A stretch of DNA of 64,000 nucleotides from assembly GCF_037893015.1 (NCBI RefSeq), contig NC_133665.1, positions 194,056,146-194,120,145 on the forward strand, in the 5' to 3' direction. The notes under the pieces are model-generated. The model was not told the origin of the DNA. It saw only the letters and a program-made list of their open reading frames with translations, and made no database searches. The position numbers and the translations under genes were made by a program. This DNA comes from Macrotis lagotis. Taxonomy: Eukaryota; Chordata; Mammalia; Peramelemorphia; Peramelidae. Position 1 is the stretch's first letter. Every line of letters starts with the position of its first letter. This document shows positions 35,041 through 48,520 of this stretch, piece by piece.

Positions 35041-35927
35041 ACTCAATTGCTTATCCAAAGTCATGGAACTGGGGCCGCTCCTGGGGCAGGTTGGGTTCCT
35101 GTTCCTCAGGGTAGGGCACGGTAGAGACACTATTTCTTGGAAACCTCAATAAATGCTTTCTGGGCTGGAAATCTGAAACCCTGGATTCCAGTCCCTGAAT
35201 TCTTCATTGAACTCCAGCCTTAGTTCCTCATCTAGAAAGTGGAAATAATAGTAGCATTTCCCTCTCAGGGCTGTTGTGAGGATCTGGTGGTGAGACCATG
35301 GATGGAAAGCACTCAACAAACACTACAGAAACAGTGGCCCTGATCATCACTTTACCCCAAGGGGCTTGTCCAGGGGAGCCCCATGGCTCCCTCTAGTCCT
35401 CAATCTGGGGGGGAGGAGACTGGGGCTCTCCTGGGCCCCACCTCAGTTTAAATGTTTAAAAGTTTGGGCAAGTCACTTGTCAAAAGTCTCAGTTTCTTCC
35501 TTTGTAAAAATCAAGATTGGATTATTTAATCTCTAATTTATTGTTAGAGTAATCCTCATGAAATCAAATCGATAACTTCATTAAATCTAATTATTAAATC
35601 TCTAACTGAAGAAGAGTTATTTATTAAGAGCGTGCTGGGTGCCAGCCAATTGTGCTGACTACAAAGACACAAGTGAAGCAGTTCCAGCCCTCAGGGAGCT
35701 CCCGCTCCTTCCAAGGCCAGAGCTGGGACACAAGGGATCCCAGTTGGATCTCTGCTTCCTCTTTTGACAATGAATGGTTCCTGGAAGTAAACAGTGATCC
35801 ACACCTTGTGAGGCTCATTTAGCAGCCCGGGGTGGGGGTGGGGGTGGGAAGAGGGGGCTGAACCTGGAGAGAAGCCCAGGGGGAGGGGGAAATACCTGGC
35901 AGCAGTTGTGAGGCATTTGAAGAAGAG

Positions 35928-36062
35928 AGAGAAAAAGAGAATCAGAGAAAAAGACAGAGACAGAGACAGAAACAGGGGAGAGAGAGAGACAAAGACAGAG
36001 ACAGACAGACAGAGAAAGAGATAGACAGACAGAGACAGACAGAGACAGAGACAGAGGTAGAA
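35928..36062. repeat. GACAGA-rich simple repeat
   Basis: Interrupted gacaga/gagaca units on the plus strand. Confidence 0.85.
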
Positions 36063-36664
36063 AGGCAGAAAGTGACAGAGAGTGGGTCGGAGATGGATAA
36101 TGTTCAATAAAAGAGACTGACAAAGAGGGCCCTGCAGAGCAGGGGCAGAGAGGGGAGGGGATGAGGGTCACCAGCTGCAGAGCTGAGGGTGCCTCAGGAG
36201 GAAGAGGGGTGGGGAGGGGTGCTGCAGGGGGCTGTTTTAAAGCCCCATTTCCCAGTTTGCTGGCCCAGTCCTCCCCCCAGGACCAGTGGGGCCCGAGGTG
36301 GGGTGGGACTCTCCTGTAGCTGCACCCCTTGCTCTTCAGCTAGTCCCTCTGTCTCTGTCTCGGTTTGGCCACCTGACTAAGGAAAGTCCTCTGGCCTCTA
36401 TGGCCACTGGCCTGCTCCTTTGCTGATTCCATCAGCCCCTTCTATGCTGACTGCTCTTCCCCCGGGCCCCCAACCCTGGGCTGTGCTGTTGCTGCACCGT
36501 TTTCCAAGCACCAGCTCTGTACTTGGTCAACCCCAAGGGAGGTCTCCAGGGGAGTGCCCCAGGGATCTGCATTCACCTGTCTGTCTCTGTTTTTCTGTCT
36601 CTGTCTCTTGTTTCTCTTTGTTTTGTTCTGTCTCTGTTTCTGTCTCTCTCTTCTTGATCATTCT

Positions 36665-37851
36665 ACTAACATGACATTCCCAATAGAGGTGAGCACATTA
36701 TCAACTGCAAAATGAATGATTTTGACTGTATTAAATTAAAAAGATTTTGCACTAATAAAATCACTGCTGCCAAAAGTATAAGGAAAGCAGAAAGCTGGAA
36801 AACAATCTTCCCAACTAGGAGTTCTGATAAAGGTCTCATTTCTAATATAAATAGAGAATTGCATCATATTTATTAGGTCATAAGTCATTCCCCAACTGAT
36901 AAATGGTCAAAGGATATGAAGAGTTTTCAAATGGAGAAATTAAAGCTATATATAATCATATAAAATGCTCCAAATCATAAAACAACGACATATCTTCTCA
37001 TACCTGTCAGATTGACCAAGATGAGAAAAAGGGAAGATGATCAGTGTTGGAGAGGCTGTGGGAGGAGTGGGACATTGATGCATTGCTGGTGGAGTTGTGA
37101 ATGGATCCAACCTTTCTGGAGAGCAATATGGAACTATGCCCAAAGAGCAGTAAAACTGGTCATACCCTTTAATCCAGCAATACCAAATCATAAAAGTGGG
37201 AAAAATTCCATATGTTCCAAAATATCCATAGCAGATCATTTTGTAAGTGGCACAGAATTGGAAACTGAGGGGATGCCCATCCATTGGAGAATGGTTAAAC
37301 AAATTATGGTACATGAATACTGTGGAATATTATTATTCTATAAGAAATCATAAAGGGTCAGACTCTATAGAAGCATGAAATGAGTTACAGGATATGATGC
37401 TGCCCAAAGGGAGCAGAACCAAGAGAACAATGTACATATTAACAATAGCACTGTGAGATGATCAACCTTGATGGAAGCAGCTGCTCTCAGCAGTTCAGAG
37501 AGCTGGGACAACCATACTAGACCAGCTATGGACAATGTTATCCCCATCCAGAGGAAGAAAAACAAAACAAAACAAAACAAAATCCCTTCAAAATCTGATG
37601 AGCACTTATAAAAATTATCTCCTATGTATCTCTTTTCCTTAATCCTAATTCCTCATGCCAAAAATGACTAATCTGTAAACATGTTTATCCAAAATATGTA
37701 TGTACAATGCTAACCTGTTTGGCACTGAGGGGAGGGAGGTGGCAAGGGAGGGTGGAAGGAAATTTTGTAACTTAAAATATGCATATGCATATGGATGAAT
37801 GTTGAAATAACATGTATTTGGAAAAAATAAAATGTCAATAATAAAAAAAAA
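36665..37851 (+). mobile_element. Old 5'-truncated L1, sense
   Basis: The sequence is homologous to the 3' part of the L1 at 28.9-31.4 kb, with the same CWRGCGRSGTLMHCWWSC block in the open stretch 37012-37353 and the same path to an A-rich end at 37844-37851. The ORF2 frame is broken by many stops. It begins next to a CTGT-rich simple repeat. Divergence makes it clearly older than its neighbour. Confidence 0.8.
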
Positions 37852-38104
37852 TCCCTCAATTCCTTCAAGGCTCAGTCCAAGCTCCAGCACCGTCACTATG
37901 TGTTCTAAACTCCCCTAGTTGCTAGGGTCCCTGGACCTAGTTACCTTGGACTGTTCTTGTCTTTGGGGTATTCCTGCTCTTTACTTATTGGAGGATGCTG
38001 TTTCTGTGCCATCAAATGTGAACTCTTTGGGAACAGGAATGATTCACTTGGCTTTTGTCTTTGTATCTGACACGTAATAATACTAGGAACGACAGCAACT
38101 AGAT

Positions 38105-38395
38105 GATGAGGAGGATGACGATAGCTAGTATTTCTATGTCATCTGCATGAGTCAGCCCCTGTTCTTAACACTTTACAATTATTATCTTATCTGGTCCTCA
38201 CAGCAACTCTGTGACATAGGAGCTATGAGGATCCTCACTTCACAGATGAGGAAACTGAGGTAAACTGAGGCTAGGTGACTTGCTCAGAGTCACTCAGCAA
38301 GTAAGTCTGAGACTGAATTTAAACTCAGGTCTTCCCAACTCCACCACTCATTGCAGTGCTCCCCAGCTGCTTCTATAACCTAACACAGTGGTTGG
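38105..38395 (-). repeat. Long MIR, antisense
   Basis: A near-complete copy: 'tggtcctcacagcaactctg', 'acagatgaggaaactgaggt' and 'tgacttgctcagagtcactc' in the expected order. Confidence 0.75.
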
Positions 38396-39339
38396 CGCCT
38401 AGTAGGCACATGAAAATGATTTTTGGATTGACTTGACTCTGCTAAGTTATTGACAGGTTGTGAAATCAGAAAGTGTGTGTTGGGTTTTTAGGCAAACATA
38501 AAAACGAACCCATTAATGTGGGTTAAACTACACCCAGAGTCCCATGGCAACAGCACCTGACCGAGTGTCCTAGCTGGCAGTCCTCTGGCAGAGCCTGCTG
38601 GGAGCCTTGTACTCAGCTCTGGACAGAAAGCTGCTCATCAATGGGTATGTGCAGAGTCTGGGTGCAGAATAGGAAGCAGACAGGATATTGATAATTAAAG
38701 GTCCTGGTGGAATAGAAGGCTCTGGAGAAGCCAGAGAAGCCAACAAACTGCCAACTGCCAAGTTCATTTGCACTTGGGAAGGTAATTTTTTTTAACTCGA
38801 TTTTTTCTCTCTTTTCAAATTTCATCTGACTGCATTCAACCCAATCATTAAAGTCTATGACAATCTTGTTGGCCATCAGTCTGACTTTTCCCCCCAGCTG
38901 GTAGGCCCTTCCTGGTTGGGGTCACAGTGTAACTTCTCTGATCTTCTGAATGGCCCATCCGACCAGAAGAATTTTAGCGTCAGGAAGGACTTGACCACCC
39001 ATCAAACCTTGCCCTCTCCGGAATCTCAGCTTGGCGCTTCTCCCAACTTGCCTGGAACACTTCCAAAGAGAGTGATTCCACTTTGCCTCCCTCAAAAGCC
39101 CATTCCTCTGTAGACATAGCTTGCTGCTAAGGAGCTCTTCTCCAAAAACAGCATTTTCTCTGACTATAACAGTATTCATGAGAAAAGCAAGCCCCACAAA
39201 GCAATCCAAAGCAAATGTGGCTAAATCTTTGAAAAATTAACCTGGCCCCCAATATAAGAAAGGCCCTGTGGCCTTCCCTTTGATTACAGAGAATTTCTCA
39301 GAAACTCCATGCAAGTTGGGCACCCTATCTAGGTCTTCC

Positions 39340-39760
39340 ATCTCTCAAAAATAATTGGATTTTATTTATATTAACATTCAATTTTTAAAATGTAGAGTTC
39401 CTAATTTACTCCCTCCCTCCAGCCCCACTGAGAGAACAAGCGATGATATCAATTATACATGTGAAATTACGTAAAATGTGTTTCTATCTCAGCCATGTCA
39501 TAAAAAGTAAGAAAAATAAAATGAAAAAATTCTGCTTTCTTTCCCCCTCTTTCTGGGAGGGGAGAGCATGTCCACCATGAATCCTTCTTGCACCATAGTA
39601 TTGGCCAAGTCATTCACAGTCGACCCTTGTTACCATGCTCGTGTTTCTGTGTATCGTGTTCTCCTGGTTCTGCTCACTGCACTTTGCATCAGCTCATACG
39701 TCTCCCCAAGTTTCTTCTGCTTCTGCCCTGGGCTTCTCCTCCCATCCTCTCCTCACTATC
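39340..39760 (-). mobile_element. Antisense L1 3' end
   Basis: It begins with an AT-rich part, then 'tttactccctccctccagcc', 'atcaattatacatgtgaaat' and 'ttctcctggttctgctcact'. This is the order expected for the complement of a marsupial L1 3' UTR and the last part of ORF2. Confidence 0.55.
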
Positions 39761-40745
39761 CCCTTTCTTCTTTCTTTTATGCATAGGCTTCTCTACTAGA
39801 ATGTAAGCTCCTTGAAGAAGCAGCAGGGCTGGCCTTTGGGGCTTCTATTTGATTCTCAACGCACTTGGCACCATAGCAAGTTCATAATCAATGTTTGTTA
39901 ATTGTCTATAAAGTAAATACAAAGTCATTTGTGGGAGGAGAGGAGTCAGTCTTTGTTTCCTGCTCCTCCTGGTCACACTGCGCTGGACCTGCTCCCCCTG
40001 GACAAGGAAGAGGACAAAGGGAAGGACACACGGGTACTTGCTTCTCCTTCCAAGGACACTTGGTGGTTAGGAGACTCCATTTTGCTCTTCTGGAGTTCCT
40101 CAGTCTCTGAACAAGGGATGCTGATCTCTGGGAAGATCCCCTAGACGCAGAAGTCAATCTTGCATATTTTAAATCCACCACTCAAAACCCCAGGGACCCT
40201 CATCTGGAGGAAGAAGCCTGGTGATGGAGCCTGCATGGTATGCTGCCCCCACCCCCAAGGAACCAAGTATTGTGGGAAACTCTGTGGGGCTCCAGAGAGC
40301 AGGGCTGGAGACCCAAGGGCAGGGAGGAGGCAAGGGCTTCCCAGGCAGCAGTGCCTTAGACAGAGGAAACTCCCCCCATGTTCCTGCTCCTGAGAAGGCA
40401 GCAGGGGAGCAGCCCCTGGGACTGGAGCCCAGTGTTCCCAGAAGATATTTTAAGAAGCTGCCCTGAGACTCTGTGGTCTAGCTCCCAGGGATAGCCTAGA
40501 AGATGTCCATGGGTGCCCTTGGACGATGAATGTGAAGTTGGGAGGGATCTGCCCCCAAGCACCCTGGGAAGGAACACTGAGGAGCAGGTAGAGGGGCGCA
40601 GCAGCTGCTAAGAGTGGCGTTAGCATGGTCAGAGCTGCTTCTGCAGGTGGCTGCTACCTGGACTCTGGTGCTAAAGCAGGGGAGCTACTGGGCCAGGATT
40701 CTTGTAGCCCTGCATGTCTTTTAACCTCTTGCCCAGTTCTGTTTC

Positions 40746-40930
40746 CCTGCACTCTCCCAGCAGGCCCGCACCCCCCACCCAGACACCTTGCACCCCCACC
40801 AACAGCTCTCAGCTGCCCTACACCCCCACCTAGCCACTCTGCACACCCCACCAACAACTCTCAGCTGCCCTGCCCCTCAGATGCCTTCAGCCGCCCTGCA
40901 CCCCCACCCTGCCACCCTCAGCACCTCTGC
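40746..40930. repeat. Imperfect minisatellite, about 52-bp period
   Basis: Units share 'accaacagctctcagctgcc' and 'gcacccccacc' type blocks. Two good units start at 40798 and 40850, with decayed units on each side. It creates a proline-rich frame that looks coding but is not supported. Confidence 0.6.
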
Positions 40931-42139
40931 ACCCTCTACCTGGTAGAGTCCAACATCCCTGCATCCCTGATATCCCTTTGCATCAAGTCCCAGGCTGCTG
41001 AAGGGGCAGTTCCCAAGGTGCCCATGTTCTTCATACTCTCAGCTCCTGCAGCCACCTGCCTCCCCAGAGAGATCTTGTGGGTGATTATCAATGGAAATGA
41101 GGAGAATATGGAAGGAAGAGAAGCCCAGCCCTCCTACAGGGAAAACAATGATATACAGGAAGAAATTTGCTCCCTCCCTCCCCTTTACATTGTCCTCCTG
41201 GCTCTGCCCCCCAAGCATCAGAGTGTAGAGAGAGGGGGCCCAGAATGACAGCCCCACAGGGAGGGCCTGGACCCAGAATTGAGGGTGGCTGCTCTCAATT
41301 TCACTGAAGGAAGAGACAGAACTGGTCTTCCAGGTTCCCCAGATGTTCTTGGACAACATCTCCCTCCAGGGGATTCAGGCCTCGAAGGGACCTCCAGGCC
41401 TGCTGGTCCAGCCCAGACCTGAACTGAATCCTGGCTGAAGCATCCTGGAAAGTGGCTGCTCAGCAGGGGCCTAAAGCCTTCCACTGAGAATGGGCCTGGA
41501 GGGCAGAGGGGGCACTTCTGAGGTCCTTTCTGATGTCCAGGCTGCACCAGCTTCTCGGCAGCTTCCTCCCAGAGCCCTGGGCTCTGTCTCTGGATGGACG
41601 AGAAGGACTGGTCTAGGTACTGACTCCCCCCCCCAACCTTGTTGGATTCCCAAGCTCAGAGGCATGTTCCGTCCCTCATGGCCCATCCCAAGCAAGGCCA
41701 CATGGGCCTCTCTCCATCACTGACCATCTCCTTTCTCCAAGCTGATATGTTCATAGTGGTTTCCATGGTGTCTCCCTCATCAGACTGGGCACTCCTTGAA
41801 GAAACTGTTTTTAAATGTCCACAATAAAAGGAAGTACTCTGCATATAGTGGGTGCTTAATAAATGCTTGCGGACTGGCTGATGTTGCAGGAGGTAATAAA
41901 TACATGTGGAATTAATTGATAATCTCTGAAGATCAGCCAACAATAACACCAGATTGTGAACATTATCTCATTTAATCCTTCCTATACTCCTGGACCCAGA
42001 GACTGGTTTCCCCTTAAGACCTCCACAGAAGAGGAAGGCTTGGAATAAAACTTGACAAGGCTTATCTTACAATTCTTTCTCTTGCAGATGCTCCCAACAT
42101 CCCATTTTCAAAAAAATCCAAGCAGCTTTCCTTTTTGGT

Positions 42140-42312
42140 CATGTCACTTTTTTTTTGCAAGGCAATGGGGTTAAGTGGCTTGCCCAAAGGCCACACAGCT
42201 AGGTAATTATTAAGTGTCTGAGGTCAGATTTGAACTCAGGTACTCCTGATTCCAGGGCCGGTTCTCTATCCACTGCGCCACTTAGCCACCCCACCCCCAC
42301 ATGTCACTTTTT
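42140..42312 (-). mobile_element. Marsupial SINE, antisense
   Basis: It is flanked by catgtcacttttt at 42140-42152 and 42300-42312. The insert is a reverse copy close to the family consensus. Confidence 0.88.
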
Positions 42313-43239
42313 ATTAGAATTTTTCCCAGAAGAAAATGAGGGTAAATTCGAATCTGCCAGTTATGACTTTTGGAGAAGTAACATTGAGGAAATGGTTTGG
42401 AGAAGGAAAAGAGAAATAAATTGGTTCAAATACTTTTTCCTGTATTTTTTTCCCTTGTGTTCTTATCTCCTACTTACTGCCAATCACCATGGACAATTCA
42501 CGTAGATTTTACCTTCACATTTAAACGAAAAATCTTTGCACTAACCAACCCTGGATGGGAGGGTACGATGGAGGAGGAAGCAGGGAATGAGAAAACTCAC
42601 TGGGGGCGGGCACAGAGGTAAGCTTTCAGTTTTCTCCTTTTTCATTAGTTGGGGAACAGATTTAAAAACAAATGCACACCAGGTTCCTAGCCATTGTCAT
42701 TTTCTGTTGATTCCATTGTGGGTTATAATCCTATTTTGTGAAAAGAAATGCTGGAGAATTGGGGGTGGGGTGGCATGTTAGGACCTAGAAGAGCCCAGGT
42801 CCCCCACAACTCCCGTCCTCACTTTAGGAAGGTCCTAAATGTGTACCGGAAAGAACCTTGTACCAGAATGACCCAGAGAATCACAGAGAATTAGCTATAA
42901 ATTCTCCATCATATTCAGGGCTGAGCAAAAAAGACTGCCAGAATCCCATGGAAGGAAGAAGTTGGTGCAAATCTGGCAGGTGAAATGAGAAACAATTTTC
43001 TTCCACAGCAGGAGATAGAACCAGATTAGTGCAGAGTGAGGGGACACCTGGGGTCCCCATCCCCATCCTCTGCAGGATGCAAAGTCAGATCACTTCCATC
43101 ACCTGGAAGTGATGAATTAGGTGGTGATGAATTAGTGTGGTGAATTAGGAGCTTAATCCTTGGCAGGAGACAACCAAACAGCATCCAGCACTGGCCCCCC
43201 CATTGGCCCCACCCGTGACAGGACACCTGGCCAGGCCAG

Positions 43240-43596
43240 CATCCAGTTAGGATTATGAATTATTTCCCTCTATCCCATTTTTCCTTCTAACTACCCTAAG
43301 GAATGAGAAAGATTTTGGGAGCTACAAAGGAGCTACCTTTACCAATGTAGGAATTTATACAGTTTAACTTTATTGAATCCATTACCATTTTTCTTTCCTA
43401 GTTACCTTTTTTATTCTTCTCTCAAGTATTGCACTTGGAAGTCAACACTTCTACTCAGCCCTGGTCTTTTCATCAGGAATGTTTGAAAGTCCTCTAGTTC
43501 ACTGAATGTCTATTTCACCCCCTGAAAGATTATACAAATTTTTTTTTCCTGGCTAAGTGATATTTGGTTATAACCCTAGTTTCTTTGCCTTTCAGG
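43240..43596 (-). mobile_element. Antisense L1, continuation left of the inserted copy
   Basis: This is the far side of the element broken by the L1 at 43611-45480. The shared target sequence at 43597 and 45481 shows the two parts were once joined. On the minus strand it follows the end of ORF1 and would correspond to the region between ORF1 and ORF2. No coding frame remains. The left end is a guess. Confidence 0.5.
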
Positions 43597-45493
43597 ATAT
43601 CATATTCTAGGCAGACTCAGAAACTTTTTGAAAACAATTACAAAACATTTCTCACACAAATAAAATCAGATTTAAATAACTGGGCAAACATCAACTGCTC
43701 ATGGATAGGCTGAGCTAATATAATAAAAATGACATTCTACCTAAATTAAACTACTTGTTTAGTGCCCTATCAATAAAAATTCCAAAAAAATGACTTTAAT
43801 GAATTAGAAAAAAACTTTAAGTAAATTCAGATAGAGAAATAAGAAGTTAGAATTTCCAGGGATTTAATTTTAAAAAGTACAAAAGAAGGTGGCTTAGTCT
43901 TACCAGATCTAAAATTATATTATAAAGCATTAGTCATCAAAACTATTTGGTATTGGCTAAAAAACAGAGTGGTGATCAGTGGAATAGACTAGATGCAAAA
44001 GAAATAACAGGAAATGATTATAGTAATCTGCTGTTTGATAAACTCAGAGTCCAGCTCTTGGGATAAAAACTCTCTCTTTGATAAAAACTGTTGGGAAAAT
44101 TGGAAGTTAGCAAGGCAGAAACTTGGATTAGACCAACACCTCACACACTTTACCAAGATAAGATCCAAATGGATACAGGATCTAGACATAAAAGATAATA
44201 TTATAAGCAAACTAGAAGATCAAGGAATAGTTTACCTGTCAGATCTATGGAAAGGGAAACAGTTTATGACCAAGGAAGAGATGGAGAACATCATTAAAAA
44301 CAAACCAGATAATTTTGATTACATCAAATTAAAAAGCTTTTGCACAGACAAAATCACTGTAACCAAGATAAAAAAAAATGTAGTAAGTTGGGAAACAATT
44401 TTTACAACTAGTATTTCTGACAAAGGACTCATTTATAAAATATATAAAAGTCTTTTATAAATATATAAAAGTCAAATTTTCAAAAAAACAAACCATTCCC
44501 CAATTGACAAAGGGTCAAAGGATAGGCAAAGACAATTTATAGCTGAGGAAATCGAAGCTATCCATAGTCATATGAAAAATTTCTCTAAATCGTTTCTTAT
44601 TAAAGAAATGCAAACTAAAGCATCTCTGAGATACCACTTCACATCTCTCAGACTGGCCAATATGACCAGAAAGGACAATGATCAATGTTGGAAGGGATGT
44701 GGGAAATCTGGGACACTAATACATTATTGGTGGAGCTGTGAACTCATCTAACCTTTCTGGAGAACAATTTGCAATTATGCCCAAAGGGCAATAAAAGTGT
44801 GCATCCCCTTTGACCCAGCAATACCACTACTGGATCTATATCCTGAAGAGATCATGAAAAAGGGCAAAAACATCACTTGTACAAAAATATTCATAGTAGC
44901 CCTGTTTGTAGTGGCAAAGAATTAGAAATTAAATGAATGTCCATCAATTGGGGAATGGCTTAATAAACTGTGGTATATGTATGTCATAGAACACTATTAT
45001 TCTATTAGAAACCAAGAGGGATGGGAATTCAGGGAAGCCTGGAAGGATTTGCATGAACTGATGCTGAGCGAGATGAACAGAACCAGAAAAACATTATATG
45101 CCATAATAGCAACATGGAGTTCGTGATTAATCTTAATGGACTTGCACATTCCATCCGGGCAACAATCAGGCACAATTTGGGGCTGTCTGCGATGGAGAAT
45201 CCTTCTGTATCCAGAGAAAGAACTGTGGAGTTTGAACAAACCAAAGACCATTACCTTTAAATTTAAAAAAAAAACATACCATTATCTCATTATGTAATTT
45301 TGCTATCTCTTATATTTTATTTTTTCCCTTAAGGACATGATTTCTCTCATTCAACTGAGATCAATATATACCATGGAAACAATGTGAAGACTAATAGATT
45401 GCCTTCTGTGGGGGTGGGGGGGAGGGAAGTGAGATTAGGGGAATAATTGTAAAATTCAAAATAAACAAATGAAAAAATGAATATCATATTCTA
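43597..45493 (+). mobile_element. 5'-truncated L1, sense, inserted into an antisense L1
   Basis: The insert (about 43611-45480) is flanked by the direct repeat atatcatattcta at 43597-43609 and 45481-45493. It starts at the same ORF2 point (cagactcag...) also found near 29500. It has many stops; the longest open piece is 44014-44460. It ends with an A-rich tail near 45465-45478. Sequence on both sides belongs to one antisense element, which it interrupts. Confidence 0.8.
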
Positions 45494-47330
45494 AGTCCCA
45501 TGCTCCTTTAATGTAGAAACTACTACATCTTGTAGTAGTGTATCCTGACTGTGGCTCCACAATATTTGAAGTGTTTCCTTCTGGGTGCTTGCAATATGAC
45601 TCCTTAACCTTAGAGCTCTGAAATTTTACTATAATATTCTTGAGAGTTTTCATTTGAGTATCTTTTTCAGAAGATGATCAGTGAATTTTTTCCATTTCTG
45701 TTTACCCTCTGCTGCTAGAATATCAAGGTAGTTGTCCTTAATAATTTCTTGAAAGATGATATCTAGGCTCTTTTTTTTTTATCATGGCTTTTAGGTAGCT
45801 CAATAATTTTTAAATTATCTCTCCTGGATCTAGTTCCCAGGCAAGTTCTTTTTCTCGTTTTCTTTTATTTTTTCATTCTTTTGATTTTGTTTTATTGTTT
45901 CTTGATGTCTCAGATCATCAACTTCCTCTTGCCAAATTCTAATTTTTAAGGAAAAACATTATTTTCAGTGAGCTTCTGTATCTCTTTTTTCCATTTGGCC
46001 AGTTCTATTTTTAAGGAGTTATTCTCTTCATTGGATTTTTGTGCTTTTACCATTTGGTCTACACTATTTTTCACCAAAGTGTCGACTCATTTTTGATGAT
46101 TTTCTTAGATCACTCTCATTTCTCTTCCTGATTTTTTTCCTCTACCACTTTTACTTGATTTTTAAAATCCTTTTTGAGCTTTTCCATGACCTGAGACCAA
46201 TTTACATTTTCCTTTGAAGTTTTAGATGTAGCAGTTTTGACTTTTTTTGTCTTTTTCTGAGTTTGTGTTTTGATCTTCCCTGTCATCTAACTTTCATTAT
46301 CAGGATCTTCTGCTGTTTGCTCATTTTTTCCAGTATATTTCTCAACTTTTAGCTCTATATTAAAGTGAAGCTCAGGATTTTTATGCAGCTGTTTTTAGAA
46401 GTAATTTTGGGAACCTGTAAGTTTTTGGTTGTTCCAAAGTGGTATGATCCAGTCTATGAATGAACACAAGAACTCTTTTCTGCTCTGGAACTATGACCAG
46501 GTTTTCTTCTTTCCCTGGGCCTGAGATCTAGGACTATGAATCTAGGATCCGTATATGGGCAATGCAACAGAGTCCTGTCCTCTCCCACCCCTAGGCCAGC
46601 AAAGGGATCTCTATAATCTCTTTCTGACCAGTTGTCTGACCCCTCTATAGTCTGTGGTCTGAGAGATCTGGAAGCTGGCTTTCCTGCTGTTGATTCAATC
46701 ACTCCCAAGGCCTACTCCTGGTTTGCTGGGACCTGATCTTCCCTGGTACAGGCTGCACTGGAATACACTTCACTCTTACCCTAATGCCACAGACCTTTTC
46801 TGCAAACCTTCTAGGTTCTCTTGGGCCAGAAAAGTACTTCACCCTATCCTTTTGTGAGTTCTGCTGCACCCAAATGTGATTTGAAGTTTAGAGGTATTTG
46901 GAAGGAAATTTGGGAGAGTATAGAGGAGTCCTTGTTTTATGTCTGACATTTTCAGAGCACTGTTTTTCTGAGAAGCCTCCTGTGACCACCATGGAAAGTC
47001 ATGGCAAATCAAGTCCGGCTGGAGCACCAGCTGCTGCCATGTCTTCCTATCAAGCAGTTTTGTCCAGAGCAGACTTTACACAGAAGGGCTCAAGTGCCAA
47101 AAGACCTTTGGTCTTCCTCCCACTGCAGAGACTGCTCCTGGGACATACGGAGCAGCTGCTCACCGTGAACTGGCACTCCCTGATTCCTCCTCACCTCCAG
47201 AGCCATTGGCCTTTCCCCAGGGTGATCAATATTTGTGCTAGGAACCACTGCATACATCAGCACCATCAGGTGTGGAGACTCTTGGGTGAAAGAGATGATG
47301 AATTATAAAATCAGGGAAAGGGGGTGCTGC
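45494..47330 (-). mobile_element. Antisense L1: 5' UTR and degraded ORF1
   Basis: On the minus strand, 46340 down to 45480 reads as a Lys/Glu/Gln-rich coiled-coil region followed by an RNA-binding-domain-like part (IFQEIIKDNYLDIL, then a stretch like NIIVKFQSSKVKESY). This is the layout of marsupial L1 ORF1, with frameshifts and stops. The part from about 46400 to 47330 looks like the 5' UTR. The right boundary is uncertain. The element continues left of the inserted L1. Confidence 0.6.
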
Positions 47331-48384
47331 TAGATGTAATGGTGGCATTCAAGGCCTTTCATCATCACTTGGGGAAGTGATCCAGATTGATCACAAAAAT
47401 CCTGACCCCCCCCCCCCCCCAGTGACCAGCTGCAGGTCAGAGGAGCAGCTGTTGTTCCCCTAGACAGCATATAAGTATGAAGGCAGACAAGTATGACTAC
47501 TGGCTGCTCATCAGTGGAGCAGCGTGGCCAGGTACTGTGCTTGAGGCTGAAGATGCCGAGGCCACAGTGCACCTCCCACAACAGTTTGCTTATTTGTCTT
47601 AAAGATTCTGCCCACACTGTATCCACACAAATGCACAGGGTCACTATTTAATGGTGTTTAATGATGAGCTGCTTACTAGGGATGGGGGTGGGAAGGTGCA
47701 GATGGGAGGAAGGCAAAGGGGATTAAGGGAATCGGGACAGTTAGGAGGCAAAGATCTGTCCCCTTGCCCCTGGAGTAGGAAGGCATAGCTCAGCCACAGG
47801 GAAAAGAACCAGTCCAGTTGATGGGGCTTCAAGCTGGCTAGCCCAAGACCTTGTTTCCAGGAGGTGTTTAATTGATAATGGTTGATCTGTTGATTGGGTA
47901 GGTGGCCCAGGTTTTAAGGGTAGTCGAAGTTCAGAGAAGCTGACATCAGGGTAGTGTGGCAGACTTTGTGGAGGAAGGGTCCTGAGGCCATATCTTAAAG
48001 GATGAATAGTTAGAAGGAAGGGAGGAGGAAATACTGTGAACAGAATCATGGAGACAGGATTGAAAAGAGACCGGTGTGCCTGGAGAGCAGCCTGTCAGCA
48101 TGTAGTATATGATAGGGCAGGGGCAGAAGGTAGAGGGGTTTGAAAGCCATTCTAAGGAGATGGAGGCTCCCTGTACCTCAGGGTACACAGAACTGCCATA
48201 GCTGTAGCATTCTTCATTCTGTAGGGAACAGTGGGGAGCATCCCTTTCTTTTCCTATTTAGTTACTGAACTGAATAGAATACAGGATGCTGGTGATGAAG
48301 TGAGTGGGGTGTGTGAACAATATGTGGGTGAACCTTGGACAACGCCCTGCCCAGCAGCCAGTTCTTTTTAGCACCAGATGCAGC

Positions 48385-48520
48385 ATGAAGGAGTGGGGAA
48401 AAGATAGAGGTTCAAATCCTATCTTATATGCTTATTAGCTCTGGGGCCATAGCTCAGCCTCTCTGAGACTCAGTTTCCTCATCTTTAAATCACATCAACC
48501 TTCAAACCTTGTAGAAATGC
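48385..48520 (+). repeat. MIR, sense
   Basis: Contains 'ggttcaaatcctatcttata' and 'gactcagtttcctcatcttt'. Confidence 0.6.

Noticed and set aside
40625..41248. A 207-codon proline-rich frame
   Set aside because: Its proline-rich part is produced by an imperfect 52-bp minisatellite; no splice structure or family match was seen.
46898..47308. A 136-codon plus-strand frame
   Set aside because: It lies antisense to what appears to be an L1 5' UTR. No splice or family evidence.
47406..47420. A run of 15 C
   Set aside because: A simple homopolymer, possibly with length error; no structure around it.
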